The notes: generated by a model from the letters alone, not told the origin. Shown: positions 36,828 through 47,947, counted from the first letter of the stretch. The stretch is DNA of 64,000 bases from Paracoccus shanxieyensis (GCF_009711265.1 NZ_WMII01000010.1:1-64000), one strand, 5' to 3'. Program-made: numbers and translations.

Positions 36828-37909
36828 TGTTGTATTGGCTGACCTCCCTCTCGGATGGCGGGGATTTTTTCAACCTTTTCAGGTATATCACCTTTCGCGC
36901 AGGCGGAGCCTTCTTCACGGCGCTGATCTTTGGTTTCCTGTTCGGACGCCCGCTGATCGACCTCTTGCGCCGCAAGCAGAAAAAGGGCCAGCCGATCCGC
37001 GATGACGGGCCGCAGAACCATTTCTCGAAGGCGGGCACGCCGACCATGGGCGGTCTGCTGATCCTTGCGGCGCTGACCTTCGGCACGCTGCTTTGGGCGC
37101 GGCTCGACAATGGATATGTCTGGATCGTGCTGATCGTGACGCTGGGCTTCGCTGCGATCGGCTTTGCCGACGACTATGCCAAGGTCACGAAACAGCATCA
37201 CGCGGGGCTCTCGGGCAAGGTGCGGCTGGCGATCGGGCTGGTCATCGCGGCAGGGGCAGGGATGGCGGCGTCATGGCTGCATCCGGCGGCGCTCAGCGGA
37301 CAGTTGGCGCTGCCCTTCTTCAAGGATGCGCTGATCAATCTCAGCATCCTCTATGTGCCCTTCGCGGTGGTGGTGATCCTTGGCGCGGCGAATGCCGTGA
37401 ACCTGACGGACGGTCTGGACGGGCTGGCGATCATGCCGGTGATGATCGCGGCGGCCACCTTCGCCGTCATCGCCTATATGGTCGGCAACGTGAACTTCGC
37501 CAACTATCTGGGCGTCCACTTCGTCCCCGGCACGGGCGAGCTTGCGGTCTTCGTCGCAGCCCTTCTGGGCGGAGGCCTGGGCTTTCTGTGGTATAACGCC
37601 CCGCCTGCCGCCGTCTTCATGGGCGATACCGGCAGCCTCGCGCTTGGCGGCGCATTGGGCGCCATCGCTGTCGTCACCAAGCACGAGATCGTCCTGGCCA
37701 TCGTCGGCGGCCTTTTCGTAGTCGAGGCGCTCAGCGTCATCATTCAGGTCCTCTACTTCAAACGCACCGGCAAGCGCGTCTTCCTGATGGCCCCGATCCA
37801 CCACCATTTCGAAAAGAAGGGCTGGGGCGAGGCGCAGATCGTCATCCGCTTCTGGATCATCGCGCTGATTCTGGCGCTGATCGGTCTGGCAACGCTGAAG
37901 CTGCGCTAA
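36827..37909 (+). CDS. mraY: phospho-MurNAc-pentapeptide transferase
   Basis: A 360-residue inner-membrane enzyme with ten predicted helices that makes lipid I from UDP-MurNAc-pentapeptide and undecaprenyl phosphate. [14 protein letters not shown] is the N-terminal signature, [20 protein letters not shown] holds the catalytic Asp pair, [17 protein letters not shown] the third conserved Asp, and [17 protein letters not shown] the His-rich loop. The ATG overlaps the murF stop by one base. Confidence 0.97.
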   Translation: MLYWLTSLSDGGDFFNLFRYITFRAGGAFFTALIFGFLFGRPLIDLLRRKQKKGQPIRDDGPQNHFSKAGTPTMGGLLILAALTFGTLLWARLDNGYVWIVLIVTLGFAAIGFADDYAKVTKQHHAGLSGKVRLAIGLVIAAGAGMAASWLHPAALSGQLALPFFKDALINLSILYVPFAVVVILGAANAVNLTDGLDGLAIMPVMIAAATFAVIAYMVGNVNFANYLGVHFVPGTGELAVFVAALLGGGLGFLWYNAPPAAVFMGDTGSLALGGALGAIAVVTKHEIVLAIVGGLFVVEALSVIIQVLYFKRTGKRVFLMAPIHHHFEKKGWGEAQIVIRFWIIALILALIGLATLKLR

Positions 37910-37930
37910 GGCCTCTCGCAACTTCTCTGT

Positions 37931-37976
37931 TCCCAAAATACTCTCGGGGGGTCCGGGGGGCGAAGCGCCCCCGGCT
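37931..37976 (+). repeat. intergenic repeat with hairpin between mraY and murD
   Basis: TTCCCAAAATACTCTCGGGG leads into CCGGGGG...CCCCCGG, a 7-bp stem with GCGAAGCG in the loop (37953-37973). This word plus hairpin resembles repeats common between Rhodobacterales genes. It could slow or stop transcription inside the cluster. Confidence 0.6.
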
Positions 37977-37995
37977 TCTCAACAAAGGACATGCC

Positions 37996-39399
37996 ATGAT
38001 CCCCGTCCAAGGCGTCGAAAACCAGACCATTGCCGTGTTGGGCCTTGGCCGTTCGGGGCGCGCCACCGCTGCGGCACTGGCCGCAGGCGGCGCGCAGGTG
38101 GTGGTCTGGGATGATGGCGTCGATACCCGCACGCAGGCACAGGCCGACGGCATGACCGTGCTGGATCTGACGCGGGACGCGAACTGGCAGGGTATCTCGG
38201 CCCTGATCACCAGCCCGGGCATTCCGCATCTCTATCCCAAACCGCATCCGGTCATCGCCAAGGCCTATGAGCTGGGCATCCCGGTCGACAATGATATCGG
38301 CCTGTTCTTTCGCAGCTTCGCCACGCGCGACTGGGAGAATTACGACACCCCGCCCCGCGTGATCGCCATCACCGGCTCGAACGGCAAATCCACCACCACC
38401 GCGCTGATCCACCACATCCTGCGCGAGGCAGGCCGCCCCACCCAGCTTGGCGGCAATATCGGCACCGGCGTTCTGTCGCTGGAACCCGCCCATGACGGCG
38501 AGGTGGTGGTGCTGGAACTCTCCAGCTACCAGACCGACCTTGCCCGCGCCCTGACCCCCGACATCGCGGTCTTCACCAATCTCTCGCCCGATCATCTGGA
38601 CCGCCATGGCGGGCCGGGCGGCTATTTCGTGGCCAAACGCCGGCTCTTTGCCGAAGGCGGCCCCGACCGCGCGGTGATCGGCGTCGATGAGGTCGAAGGC
38701 CGCTATCTTGCCGGCCAACTGGCCATGTCGCCGCAGGATGATCGCGTCATCCGCATCTCCTCGGGCCAGAAGCTCGAAGACTTCGGCTGGTCGGTTTTCG
38801 CCCGCAAGGGGTTCCTGTCGGAATACCGCAAGACCCGTCAGGTGGCCTCGATCGACCTGCGCGAGATGACGGGCCTGCCGGGCGAACACAATCACCAGAA
38901 CGCCTGCGCGGCCTATGCCGCAACCCGCGCCCTTGGCCTTGCCCCGCGCGAGATTGAGCGCGCCTTCCACAGCTTCTCGGGCCTGCCGCATCGCAGCCAG
39001 ACCATAGCCGAGATCAACGGCGTGCGCTGGGTCAATGACAGCAAGGCCACCAATGTCGATGCGGCGGCCAAGGCACTGACTGCGTTCAGAAACATCCGCT
39101 GGATCGCGGGCGGCATGGGCAAGGATGGCGGCATCGAATCCCTCGTGCCCTTCATTGATCAGGTCATCAAGGCCTATTTCATCGGACATTCCGCGCGCGA
39201 TTTCGCCCTTCAGGCCGCCGCGACCCCGCATGAGATCGTCGACACCATGGAAGCAGCCGTGGCCCGCGCCGCAGCCGAGGCCCAGCCCGGCGAAACCGTG
39301 CTGCTCGCCCCCGCAGCGGCCAGCTTCGACCAATACCCCAATTTCGAAAAACGCGGCGAACATTTCGCCGCACTGGTCGCAGCCCTCGCGCAGGGCTAA
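37996..39399 (+). CDS. murD: UDP-MurNAc-L-alanine:D-glutamate ligase
   Basis: A 467-residue Mur ligase that adds D-glutamate. [19 protein letters not shown] is the UDP-binding N-terminal domain, [19 protein letters not shown] the ATP site, [15 protein letters not shown] and [11 protein letters not shown] the central domain, and [17 protein letters not shown] and [19 protein letters not shown] the C-terminal domain. It starts 86 bases after mraY, with the repeat between them. It is the last gene of the division cluster here; ftsW and murG are not next to it. Confidence 0.96.
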   Translation: MIPVQGVENQTIAVLGLGRSGRATAAALAAGGAQVVVWDDGVDTRTQAQADGMTVLDLTRDANWQGISALITSPGIPHLYPKPHPVIAKAYELGIPVDNDIGLFFRSFATRDWENYDTPPRVIAITGSNGKSTTTALIHHILREAGRPTQLGGNIGTGVLSLEPAHDGEVVVLELSSYQTDLARALTPDIAVFTNLSPDHLDRHGGPGGYFVAKRRLFAEGGPDRAVIGVDEVEGRYLAGQLAMSPQDDRVIRISSGQKLEDFGWSVFARKGFLSEYRKTRQVASIDLREMTGLPGEHNHQNACAAYAATRALGLAPREIERAFHSFSGLPHRSQTIAEINGVRWVNDSKATNVDAAAKALTAFRNIRWIAGGMGKDGGIESLVPFIDQVIKAYFIGHSARDFALQAAATPHEIVDTMEAAVARAAAEAQPGETVLLAPAAASFDQYPNFEKRGEHFAALVAALAQG

Positions 39400-39403
39400 G
39401 GCT

Positions 39404-39427
39404 CTCCTTGTTTTCCAAATACCCATG
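39404..39427 (+). repeat. CCAAATACCC-family intergenic word after murD
   Basis: TCTCCTTGTTTTCCAAATAC followed by CCATGC matches one arm of the inverted repeat at 22744-22806 almost exactly. Confidence 0.55.
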
Positions 39428-39525
39428 CGACATCGCCACGGCACGCATGGCTCAGACCTCTCGCCCCACCGGAACACTGGCTTTCCGGGCGGCGCGGGAA
39501 CCTTTACCGCAGGGGCGAAAAGACC

Positions 39526-40227
39526 ATGCGCATGATTGGCATCCTTGGCGGCATGTCCGCCGCCTCGACGCAGATCTATTACCGGACGCTGTGCGATCTG
39601 ACCCGCGCAAGGCTGGGCGGGCTTCATTCGCCGGAACTGCTGATCCGCTCGCTGGATTTCGCCCGGATCGAGGCGCTGCAGGCGGCAGGTGACTGGGACA
39701 GCGCCGCCGCGATCCTGAATGCCGAAGCCCGCGCGCTCGCGGCGGGCGGCGCCGATCTGCTGCTGATGGCCACCAATACGATGCACAAGCTTGCCGGGCC
39801 GGTGATGCAGGGCGTCTCGATCCCGCTCCTGCATATCGCGGATGCGACGGCGGCCCGCATCCTGTCCGCGGGCTGCAAGGCGCCCGCGCTGATGGCCACG
39901 GCTTTCACGATGCAGCAGGATTTCTATGTCGGCCGGTTGCGGAACGCGGGTCTTGCGGTCCTGATCCCGGAACCCGACGACCGCCAGGCGACGCATCGCA
40001 TCATCTATGACGAACTGTGCCGGGATATCGTCCGGCCCGAAAGCCGCCAGATGTTTGAAGCCATCGCAACGCGCCTGATCGCGCGCGGCGCCGACAGCCT
40101 GATCCTTGGCTGCACCGAGATCGGGATGCTGCTGAACCAGACCAATGTCGCCGTCCCGGTCTTTGACACCACGCTGATCCATTGCGAAGCCGCGCTGGAT
40201 CTGGCGCTTCAGGATCCTCCGTCCTGA
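39526..40227 (+). CDS. aspartate/glutamate-type amino-acid racemase (YgeA-like)
   Basis: A 233-residue two-domain racemase. IGILGGMSAASTQIYYRTL is the start of the family, and LILGCTEIGMLL carries the C-terminal catalytic Cys. In place of the N-terminal catalytic Cys there is Thr in LLLMATNTMHKLAG; this Thr/Cys pair is the pattern of the YgeA-like group rather than of the classical Cys/Cys aspartate racemases. Substrate is uncertain. It lies after murD in the same direction with 126 bases between, so it may or may not be in the wall operon. Confidence 0.85.
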   Translation: MRMIGILGGMSAASTQIYYRTLCDLTRARLGGLHSPELLIRSLDFARIEALQAAGDWDSAAAILNAEARALAAGGADLLLMATNTMHKLAGPVMQGVSIPLLHIADATAARILSAGCKAPALMATAFTMQQDFYVGRLRNAGLAVLIPEPDDRQATHRIIYDELCRDIVRPESRQMFEAIATRLIARGADSLILGCTEIGMLLNQTNVAVPVFDTTLIHCEAALDLALQDPPS

Positions 40228-40275
40228 CCCTGTGCGGCAGTGGTGCCTAAGTGATGGCACGCATCTGCCGATACG

Positions 40276-40299
40276 AAAAGGCCCCGCAGATGCGGGGCC
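40276..40299 (-). terminator. terminator of the FadL-type porin gene
   Basis: GGCCCCGC and GCGGGGCC form a perfect 8-bp stem with a 4-base loop, followed by TTTTCG on the minus strand. On the plus strand only TT follows, so it is weaker for the racemase gene. Confidence 0.78.
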
Positions 40300-40321
40300 T
40301 TCGCAGGATATGGTCTGACGA

Positions 40322-41458
40322 TCAGAAGGAATAGCCGACGCGCACGCCGACGCCCCAAAGATCGTTGCCCTCCATCTTGGCGCGCGCGACATCCGGCGTG
40401 CCGGTCTCGGCCGAGGCATCGCCCAGTTTCATGTAGCTGACGCCGGTGGTGATCTTGATGTTGTCCATCGTATAGATCGCCGCCAGCGAGATGCCCTTGC
40501 GCCCGTTGGTCGGCGCCAGCGGCGACACAAGGTCGTCGCCCGTCGAGGGCTCATAGGTCAGCGAGGCCAGACCCGACCAGTTCTCGGTGAACTTGCGGCC
40601 GACGCCGATGGTATAGGTCGTCGTGTTGTCCAGCTCGACCAGACCGCCATCGACGCCGAAGCCTGCGGGCGGCGTGCCGACCAGAGCGGCGGGGTTCACC
40701 CGGAACTCGGACCATTTCACCCAGCGGATCGAGCCGAAGACCAACGTATCAGGCGCAACGCCGGTCTGGCCTTCCAGCACCCAGCTCCGCGGCGTCTTGA
40801 CCGTGGTCTCGCTGTCGATGTTGAAGGGCAGGGCGGGATGCGTCTCGGTCGTGTCGAAATCATGTTCGACCGGCGAGTTATAGGTCAACGAGATGCGCGC
40901 CGCGATATCGGGGATCTCATAGGCCGCGCCTGCGACCCAGCCCACGCCCCACGCGCCGTCAAGATCGACGTTATAGCCCGACAGCGCGCCATAGGCTGCA
41001 CCGTTCAGTGTGACATTGCCGTCGGCATGCGAGCCGCGGATCCCGCCATGCACCGAGAAGTTGTTGTCGAACTTGTAACGCAGCAGGGCGGTATAGGTGG
41101 TCGAATTCACCTCGACCTGCGTGCCGCCGAAGGCGATCGAATCGGCCGGGTTATAGGCGACATCCACACCGAAGGGCTGTTCCATGATGAACACGCCCGA
41201 CAGATTGTCGTTGAACTGGTGCTTATAAGCCAGACCCACGAAGCCATAGCCCTTGGCCACATCGCCCGTCTCGCGCCCGCCGAAGATCGGCTCATCGCGG
41301 CCCGACACCTCGGGGCTGACGCCACCGAAGCTCAGCTCGACATAATTGCCCTTCTCGAACATCACGCCCAAGGATTGTGGCGCGCGCTCGATCCCCCCAG
41401 CCCAAACGGGGGCGGCGCTGGTCAACAGCGCGCCGATCCCGGCCAGAAAATATTTCAT
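40322..41458 (-). CDS. OmpP1/FadL-family outer membrane transport protein
   Basis: A 378-residue beta-barrel porin of the FadL/TodX type, which takes hydrophobic compounds such as fatty acids across the outer membrane. A signal peptide (MKYFLAGIGALLTSAAPVWA) precedes a barrel with alternating strands, such as NYVELSFGGVSPEVSG and GWVAGAAYEIPDIAARISL. It ends with GVRVGYSF, an aromatic last residue typical for barrels. The ATG at 41458 starts the signal peptide and follows GGAAGAC. The gene is divergent from guaB. Confidence 0.88.
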   Translation of the reverse strand: MKYFLAGIGALLTSAAPVWAGGIERAPQSLGVMFEKGNYVELSFGGVSPEVSGRDEPIFGGRETGDVAKGYGFVGLAYKHQFNDNLSGVFIMEQPFGVDVAYNPADSIAFGGTQVEVNSTTYTALLRYKFDNNFSVHGGIRGSHADGNVTLNGAAYGALSGYNVDLDGAWGVGWVAGAAYEIPDIAARISLTYNSPVEHDFDTTETHPALPFNIDSETTVKTPRSWVLEGQTGVAPDTLVFGSIRWVKWSEFRVNPAALVGTPPAGFGVDGGLVELDNTTTYTIGVGRKFTENWSGLASLTYEPSTGDDLVSPLAPTNGRKGISLAAIYTMDNIKITTGVSYMKLGDASAETGTPDVARAKMEGNDLWGVGVRVGYSF

Positions 41459-41582
41459 GTCTTCCTCCCATGTCCGGCCCCTTGCAGGGGCCTTGGGCCA
41501 AGCGTGATGCAGCAGGTCCGTCTGCGTCAATCGTAGCTGTGCTTTGACGCAGCGTCCTAAGGTTATTCAATTTTAACGAGTG

Positions 41583-41674
41583 TTCCGCGCGACCCGTCAC
41601 ATTCGGGTGACAGTGGCCGTTTCGGACAGGCCGGAAATGCTGCGCGCACAGGCTGGACATTCCGCGCGACCCGT
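41583..41674. repeat. 15-bp direct repeat upstream of guaB
   Basis: TTCCGCGCGACCCGT occurs twice, at 41583-41597 and 41660-41674, 77 bp apart (about seven helical turns), in the gap between the divergent porin gene and guaB. The remaining gap (41459-41582) shows no gene. Confidence 0.55.
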
Positions 41675-41707
41675 GAAATGGGAAACTGCCAAACGAACCC
41701 CTGATAG

Positions 41708-43165
<1,458 letters not shown>

Positions 43166-43172
43166 GCATTCG

Positions 43173-43196
43173 GGGCGGCTTCGGCCGCCCTTTTTT
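43173..43196 (+). terminator. guaB terminator
   Basis: GGGCGGC-TTCG-GCCGCCC, a 7-bp stem with a stable UUCG loop, is followed by six T residues. It is a classical intrinsic terminator. Confidence 0.93.
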
Positions 43197-43264
43197 CCGG
43201 GCGTCTTGAGGGTTTCTTAAACCTTCGCGCGTAAGGCTTGGATTCGACATCCATCCGGGCCGCC

Positions 43265-44032
43265 ATGCGCTTCCTTTGCCTTCTTCTTCTGCTTTTGCCA
43301 TGGCGCGCTTTTGCCGCGCCCTCGGCGGATGTCTGCGAATGGGCGGCGGCGCAGGCGGCGCAGGAATATGGCGTGCCCATCGACATCCTGGGGGCGCTGA
43401 CGCTGACCGAAACCGGACGCCGCATGGACGGCGTCGTCCGCCCCTGGGCCTGGAGCGCGAATGCCGAAGGCGAAGGCACATGGTTCGACGATCCGCAAAG
43501 CGCCGTGGCCTTTGCCGAGGATCGCGTGGCGCAGGGGCGCACCAATATCGACATCGGCTGTTTCCAGCTGAACTATCGCTGGCACGGAGAGAATTTCGCC
43601 TCGGTCGCGCAGATGTTCGATCCGCTGGAAAACGCCCGCTATGCCGCGCGTTTCGTCGCCGGGCTTTATGCCGAAAGCGGCGATTGGCGGCGCGCGGCGG
43701 GGATGTTTCATTCCCGCACGCAGGTCTATGCCACGCGCTATCTGGAACGGTTCGACACGCTGCGCGCGATGCTGCGCGACCGGGGCTTTCAGGGCATGAC
43801 CGGCTCGCCCGAGACCTATAACAGCTTTGCCTCGATCACGTCCGAAAAGCGGGTGCGCGTGCGGGAACGGGTGATGCTGCTGGGCGCGCCTTTGGGAACA
43901 GGGGTGACCGGTACGCCGGGGTCGCTTGCGGCCATCGGCACCGGGGCCGCGCCGCTGACGGCCACACGAGGGCCGCTGCTGGTGGCAACACGCGGCCCGC
44001 TTTTCGGGACTGCCGCGGCCCCGCCGCCCTAG
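43265..44032 (+). CDS. secreted lytic transglycosylase (SLT domain)
   Basis: A 255-residue protein with a signal peptide (MRFLCLLLLLLPWRAFA, cut before APS). The SLT-like domain starts with YGVPIDILGALTLTETGRR, where the Glu is the likely catalytic residue, and continues with IDIGCFQLNYRWHGENF and YAARFVAGLYAESGDWRRAAG. The last 50 residues are low-complexity Gly/Thr/Pro/Ala. It should act on peptidoglycan in the periplasm. The ATG at 43265 begins the signal peptide; a TTG at 43238 is unlikely. Confidence 0.82.
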   Translation: MRFLCLLLLLLPWRAFAAPSADVCEWAAAQAAQEYGVPIDILGALTLTETGRRMDGVVRPWAWSANAEGEGTWFDDPQSAVAFAEDRVAQGRTNIDIGCFQLNYRWHGENFASVAQMFDPLENARYAARFVAGLYAESGDWRRAAGMFHSRTQVYATRYLERFDTLRAMLRDRGFQGMTGSPETYNSFASITSEKRVRVRERVMLLGAPLGTGVTGTPGSLAAIGTGAAPLTATRGPLLVATRGPLFGTAAAPPP

Positions 44033-44095
44033 CGCGGGATTGACAAGCGATGCCGCGCTGGCCTCTAGGATGGGGATGACCCAAGGCCGAACCCT

Positions 44096-45241
44096 ATGAC
44101 CCCCGCCGCCCGCGCTGCAGCCGCCATCGACATTCTTGACCGCATTCTGGGCGGCGACCCGGCCGAGGCCGCGTTGCTGCGCTGGTCGCGCGACAGCCGC
44201 TTCGCCGGTTCGGGGGACCGTGCGGCGGTGCGCGATCTGGTGTTTGACAGCCTGCGCCGCCTGCGCTCGCGCGCGGCGCTGGGTGGGGCGATGACGGGCC
44301 GCGGCTTGCTGCTGGGCCTGTGCCGGGATGAGGGCACGGATCCCGCCGCGCTGTTTTCAGGACAGGGCCATGCGCCCGCGCCGCTGTCTGCCGCCGAACT
44401 GACGGCGGGTCGTCAGCCCGATGGTGCCGAGGCTCTGGACCTTCCGGATTGGCTTTTGCCTGTGTGGCAGGACGCGCTTGGCAAGGACGCCGCGCCCATT
44501 GCACTGGCGATGCGGGATCGTGCGCCGGTCTGGCTGCGGGTCAACACGCTGCGCGCGACCCCTGCCAAGGCGCAGGAGGCATTGGCAAAGGATGGCATTG
44601 AGACGCAGCCCGCCAGCGATCTGCCCACGGCCCTGCGCGTGACCGAGGGCGCGCGGCGGGTCGCGAATTCGCGGGCCTATCACGACGGGCTGGTCGAATT
44701 GCAGGATCTGTCGCCGCAGTTGGCCTGCGCGGCGCTGCCCGAGGCCCGAACCGTGCTGGACTATTGCGCGGGCGGCGGCGGCAAGGCGCTGGCGCTTGCC
44801 GCCAAGGGGGCGCAGGTCACGGCGCATGACATCGACGCCCGCCGCATGTCCGACCTGCCCGCGCGCGCGAAACGCGCGGGGGCCGCGATCCGGCTTGCCC
44901 AGCCCGGACAGGTGCAGGGCCTGTTCGATCTGGTGGTTGCCGACGTGCCCTGTTCGGGCAGCGGCACATGGCGACGCACGCCGGACGCGAAATGGCGCTT
45001 TGACGACGCGGCCTTGCAGCATCTGCTGACGGTGCAGGCGCAGATTCTGGATCGCGTGGCGGCTCATGTCGCGCCGGGCGGGCATCTGGCCTATATGACC
45101 TGCTCGCTGCTGGAGGGGGAAAACCAGCGGCAGGCGGATGCCTTTGTGCAGCGTGCGGGCTTTGATCCGGTGGCGATGCGGCGGTTCACGCCGCTGGATG
45201 CCTCGGACGGGTTCTTTCTTGCCCTGATGCGCCGGCGTTAA
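44096..45241 (+). CDS. RsmB-family 16S rRNA (cytosine-C5) methyltransferase
   Basis: A 381-residue SAM-dependent methyltransferase. An N-terminal NusB-like helical part (ARAAAAIDILDRILGG) is followed by VWLRVNTLRATPAKAQEAL and the SAM site VLDYCAGGGGKALALAAKG. The catalytic cysteines are in VVADVPCSGSGTWRR and YMTCSLLEGENQRQADAF. It probably makes m5C967 in 16S rRNA as RsmB does. It ends three bases before an open frame leading into cckA. Confidence 0.88.
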   Translation: MTPAARAAAAIDILDRILGGDPAEAALLRWSRDSRFAGSGDRAAVRDLVFDSLRRLRSRAALGGAMTGRGLLLGLCRDEGTDPAALFSGQGHAPAPLSAAELTAGRQPDGAEALDLPDWLLPVWQDALGKDAAPIALAMRDRAPVWLRVNTLRATPAKAQEALAKDGIETQPASDLPTALRVTEGARRVANSRAYHDGLVELQDLSPQLACAALPEARTVLDYCAGGGGKALALAAKGAQVTAHDIDARRMSDLPARAKRAGAAIRLAQPGQVQGLFDLVVADVPCSGSGTWRRTPDAKWRFDDAALQHLLTVQAQILDRVAAHVAPGGHLAYMTCSLLEGENQRQADAFVQRAGFDPVAMRRFTPLDASDGFFLALMRRR

Positions 45242-45301
45242 CCCGTGATTAACCCTCGCCGGATAAGCAGGTTGGCAAGAACCGACACGGGAGGGTCAAA
45301 C

Positions 45302-47347
45302 ATGTCCCAACGGACCGAGCTTTCGCGGACAGCGCCGCTTCTGGTGCCGTTTCTTGCCCTGCCACTGTTGATCGGTGCGGCATGGCTGGCGATGGCGCCC
45401 CGCGGGCAGGCCGGTCCGCTGCTGCTGGTTTTGGGCAGCGTGGCGATGGCGTGGTATCTGCTGGGCGGTGTGATCTCGGCGCTGCATCTGCGGCGCAATC
45501 TGGGCGTGCGGCGCGATCTGCGGCGGCTGGGCAGCGTCCTGGGCGATCACGCCAGTCCGGCGCTGGTCATCTCGGCCGAGGGGCGGGTCCTGGCGCAGAA
45601 CGATCCGGCTTTGCGTCACCTTGGCGATCTTCTGGGAAATTCCGTCGACGGGCTGCTGTCGCGCCGCCACGCCGAGCCGGGTCGCGCCTGGCAAGAGCTG
45701 TCGATCGCCTTGGCGCGCAATGGCCGCTCGGCGCTGGATCTGGGGCAGGCGGGGCGGTTCCATGTCTCGCGCCCGCAAGGGGCCGAGGTGCAGCTGTGGC
45801 TGGCCGAACTGTCAGACACCCGGCCCGCGCCCGAAATGCCAGCATCCGTGGGCGGTGGCTTCGACGGGCTGCCGGTTCCGTTGCTGACGCTGGATCAGAC
45901 CGGGCTGATCTTGCGGGCAAATGACGCCGCGCGCGATCTGCTGGGCGATCTGGCCGAAGGCACGCAGCTTTCCGCCGTGCTGGACGGTCTGGGCCGCGAT
46001 ATCCGCGACTGGATCTCGGATGTGGCGGCGGGCCGCAGCGCCGGAGCGGCAGAGGTGCTGCATCTGAAGGGCGACGGTCCCGACCGGTTCGTGCAGGTTA
46101 CGCTGGGACGGTGCGACGGGTCTTTGGTGACGGCGGTTCTGTCGGATGCCAGCGCCATGAAGACGCTTGAGGCGCAATTCGTGCAAAGCCAGAAGATGCA
46201 GGCCATCGGCCAGTTGGCAGGGGGAATTGCGCATGATTTCAACAACCTGCTGACTGCCATCACCGGGCATTGCGATCTGCTGATGCTGCGCCACGACAAG
46301 GCCGATCCGGATTATGCCGATCTGGACCAGATCAGCCAGAACGCCAACCGCGCGGCGGCCCTTGTGCGGCAGTTGCTGGCGTTTTCGCGCAAGCAGACCC
46401 TGAAGCCGCAGATCATGGACCTGCGCGACACGCTGTCGGACCTGACGCATCTGCTGAACCGTCTGGTGGGCGAACGCATCGTGCTGACCTTTGATCACGA
46501 TCCCTCGTTGCGGATGATCCGCGCCGACCGGCGGCAGCTGGAACAGGTCATCATGAATCTGGTGGTAAATGCGCGCGATGCGATGCCTCAGGGCGGCGAT
46601 ATCACGGTCACGACCGACAACATGTCGCTGGCCACCCCGACCGAGATCGGCAAGGCGATCCTGCCGCCGGGCGAATATGTCCGCGTGCAGGTCCGCGATG
46701 AGGGCTGCGGTATCTCACCCGACGATCAGGCCAAGATCTTTGAGCCGTTCTACACCACCAAGCGTCTGGGCGAGGGCACGGGGCTGGGCCTCTCGACGGC
46801 CTATGGTATCGTCAAACAGACCGGCGGCTATATCTTCTGCGACAGCACGGTGGGCGAAGGCAGCACGTTCCTGCTGTTCTTCCCGGTGCATGACCGCGCC
46901 GATATGGTCGAGGAGCCGGTGCCCGAGCCCGCCCGCCCCGCCGCACGTCCGCGGCGCGAGATCGACGCGACCGTGCTGCTGGTCGAGGATGAGGCCCCGG
47001 TCCGCGCCTTTGCCAGCCGCGCGCTGAAGCTGCAGGGCTTCAACGTCCTTGAGGCCGCCTGCGCCGAGGATGCGCTGCAATTGCTGACGGATCAGCGCCT
47101 TCAGGTCGATGTGTTCGTCACCGATGTCGTGATGCCCGGCATGGACGGGCCGGCTTGGGTGCGCACCGCCTTGCGCGACCGGCCGCAGACGCGCGTGATC
47201 TTCATGTCGGGCTATGCCGAGGATGTCTTTGCCGACGGCCACCAGCCCGTTCCCAACTCGGTGTTTCTGGCCAAGCCGTTTTCGCTGTCCGATCTGACCG
47301 CGCTGGTCTGTCGCCAGCTTGAGATGGCGCCCGCGTCAGAGGGCTGA
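45302..47347 (+). CDS. cckA: hybrid histidine kinase/response regulator, CckA type
   Basis: A 681-residue membrane kinase. Two hydrophobic helices lie at about residues 14-60, then PAS-like sensory parts (PALVISAEGRVLAQND, and a second near PVPLLTLDQTGLILRANDA). The His box reads QLAGGIAHDFNNLLTAITG, the ATPase motifs are IMNLVVNARDAMP, DEGCGISPDDQAKIFEPFYTT and GTGLGLSTAYGIVKQTGG. A receiver domain with VLLVEDEAPVRAFA and FVTDVVMPGMDG (phospho-Asp) ends it. The His-box sequence and layout are those of CckA, which passes phosphate through ChpT to CtrA. The ATG at 45302 follows GGGAGGG. Confidence 0.9.
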   Translation: MSQRTELSRTAPLLVPFLALPLLIGAAWLAMAPRGQAGPLLLVLGSVAMAWYLLGGVISALHLRRNLGVRRDLRRLGSVLGDHASPALVISAEGRVLAQNDPALRHLGDLLGNSVDGLLSRRHAEPGRAWQELSIALARNGRSALDLGQAGRFHVSRPQGAEVQLWLAELSDTRPAPEMPASVGGGFDGLPVPLLTLDQTGLILRANDAARDLLGDLAEGTQLSAVLDGLGRDIRDWISDVAAGRSAGAAEVLHLKGDGPDRFVQVTLGRCDGSLVTAVLSDASAMKTLEAQFVQSQKMQAIGQLAGGIAHDFNNLLTAITGHCDLLMLRHDKADPDYADLDQISQNANRAAALVRQLLAFSRKQTLKPQIMDLRDTLSDLTHLLNRLVGERIVLTFDHDPSLRMIRADRRQLEQVIMNLVVNARDAMPQGGDITVTTDNMSLATPTEIGKAILPPGEYVRVQVRDEGCGISPDDQAKIFEPFYTTKRLGEGTGLGLSTAYGIVKQTGGYIFCDSTVGEGSTFLLFFPVHDRADMVEEPVPEPARPAARPRREIDATVLLVEDEAPVRAFASRALKLQGFNVLEAACAEDALQLLTDQRLQVDVFVTDVVMPGMDGPAWVRTALRDRPQTRVIFMSGYAEDVFADGHQPVPNSVFLAKPFSLSDLTALVCRQLEMAPASEG

Positions 47348-47947
47348 TCGGCCCGCCACGGGGGCTGTCAGCTGATCATAAAGCGCAAGATCGGGGCGCA
47401 GGGCATCGCGCAATCCGGCCTCGGCGGTGCTGTCCAGCGACACATCGACGGCGGGCGGCACGTTCACGCGCGGCAGGCTGATGACGCAATCCAGCCGGTC
47501 CTCAAGAAAGTCGGTGAATTCGGCGATGTCCTCATAGCGGAAGATGCAATCCACCTGATCCGGCCCATCGGTCAGGAACGCCGCCTGCGGCTCGATCCCC
47601 GAGGTCAGGCTGCGCGGCCCGGCATAGTCGCGGGCGAAATCGGCAAAGCTGACCCCGACCATGTGGTGATCGGGGTCGTCGATATCGTCGCGCAGCCGGA
47701 AACGATACCAGCTGCGCAGCCAGTCGATCGGCTCGCGCATCAGCGCCACGGTTGTGAAGTGTTCGCCCGTCGCCGCAAGCAACCATGGCGCGATATGGCT
47801 GCGATAGCTTTTCAGATCGGTATGCTTCAACGGGGCAGGCCGCTGAACGGACACATTGGCAAGTGAATCCAGCGCCGCCTCGATCGCCGTTGATCCGGCC
47901 TTTGGGGTCGCCAGAAACACAAGGCGCTTTTCCCAGAAAATCAGCAT
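47336..47947 (-). CDS. sulfotransferase-family protein
   Basis: A 203-residue protein with the PAPS-dependent sulfotransferase pattern: VFLATPKAGSTAIEAAL near residue 9 for the 5'-phosphosulfate loop, and TTVALMREPIDWLRSWYRFRL for the 3'-phosphate loop. CIFRYEDIAEFTDFLEDRL is also typical. The acceptor (lipid, sugar or peptide) cannot be told. The ATG at 47947 is chosen because it begins the fold. Its stop lies 12 bases inside the converging cckA gene. Confidence 0.8.
   Translation of the reverse strand: MLIFWEKRLVFLATPKAGSTAIEAALDSLANVSVQRPAPLKHTDLKSYRSHIAPWLLAATGEHFTTVALMREPIDWLRSWYRFRLRDDIDDPDHHMVGVSFADFARDYAGPRSLTSGIEPQAAFLTDGPDQVDCIFRYEDIAEFTDFLEDRLDCVISLPRVNVPPAVDVSLDSTAEAGLRDALRPDLALYDQLTAPVAGRSAL

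Noticed and set aside
40322-41458. The porin as a phage or mobile-element gene
   Set aside because: Normal GC content, signal peptide and FadL pattern; nothing mobile nearby.
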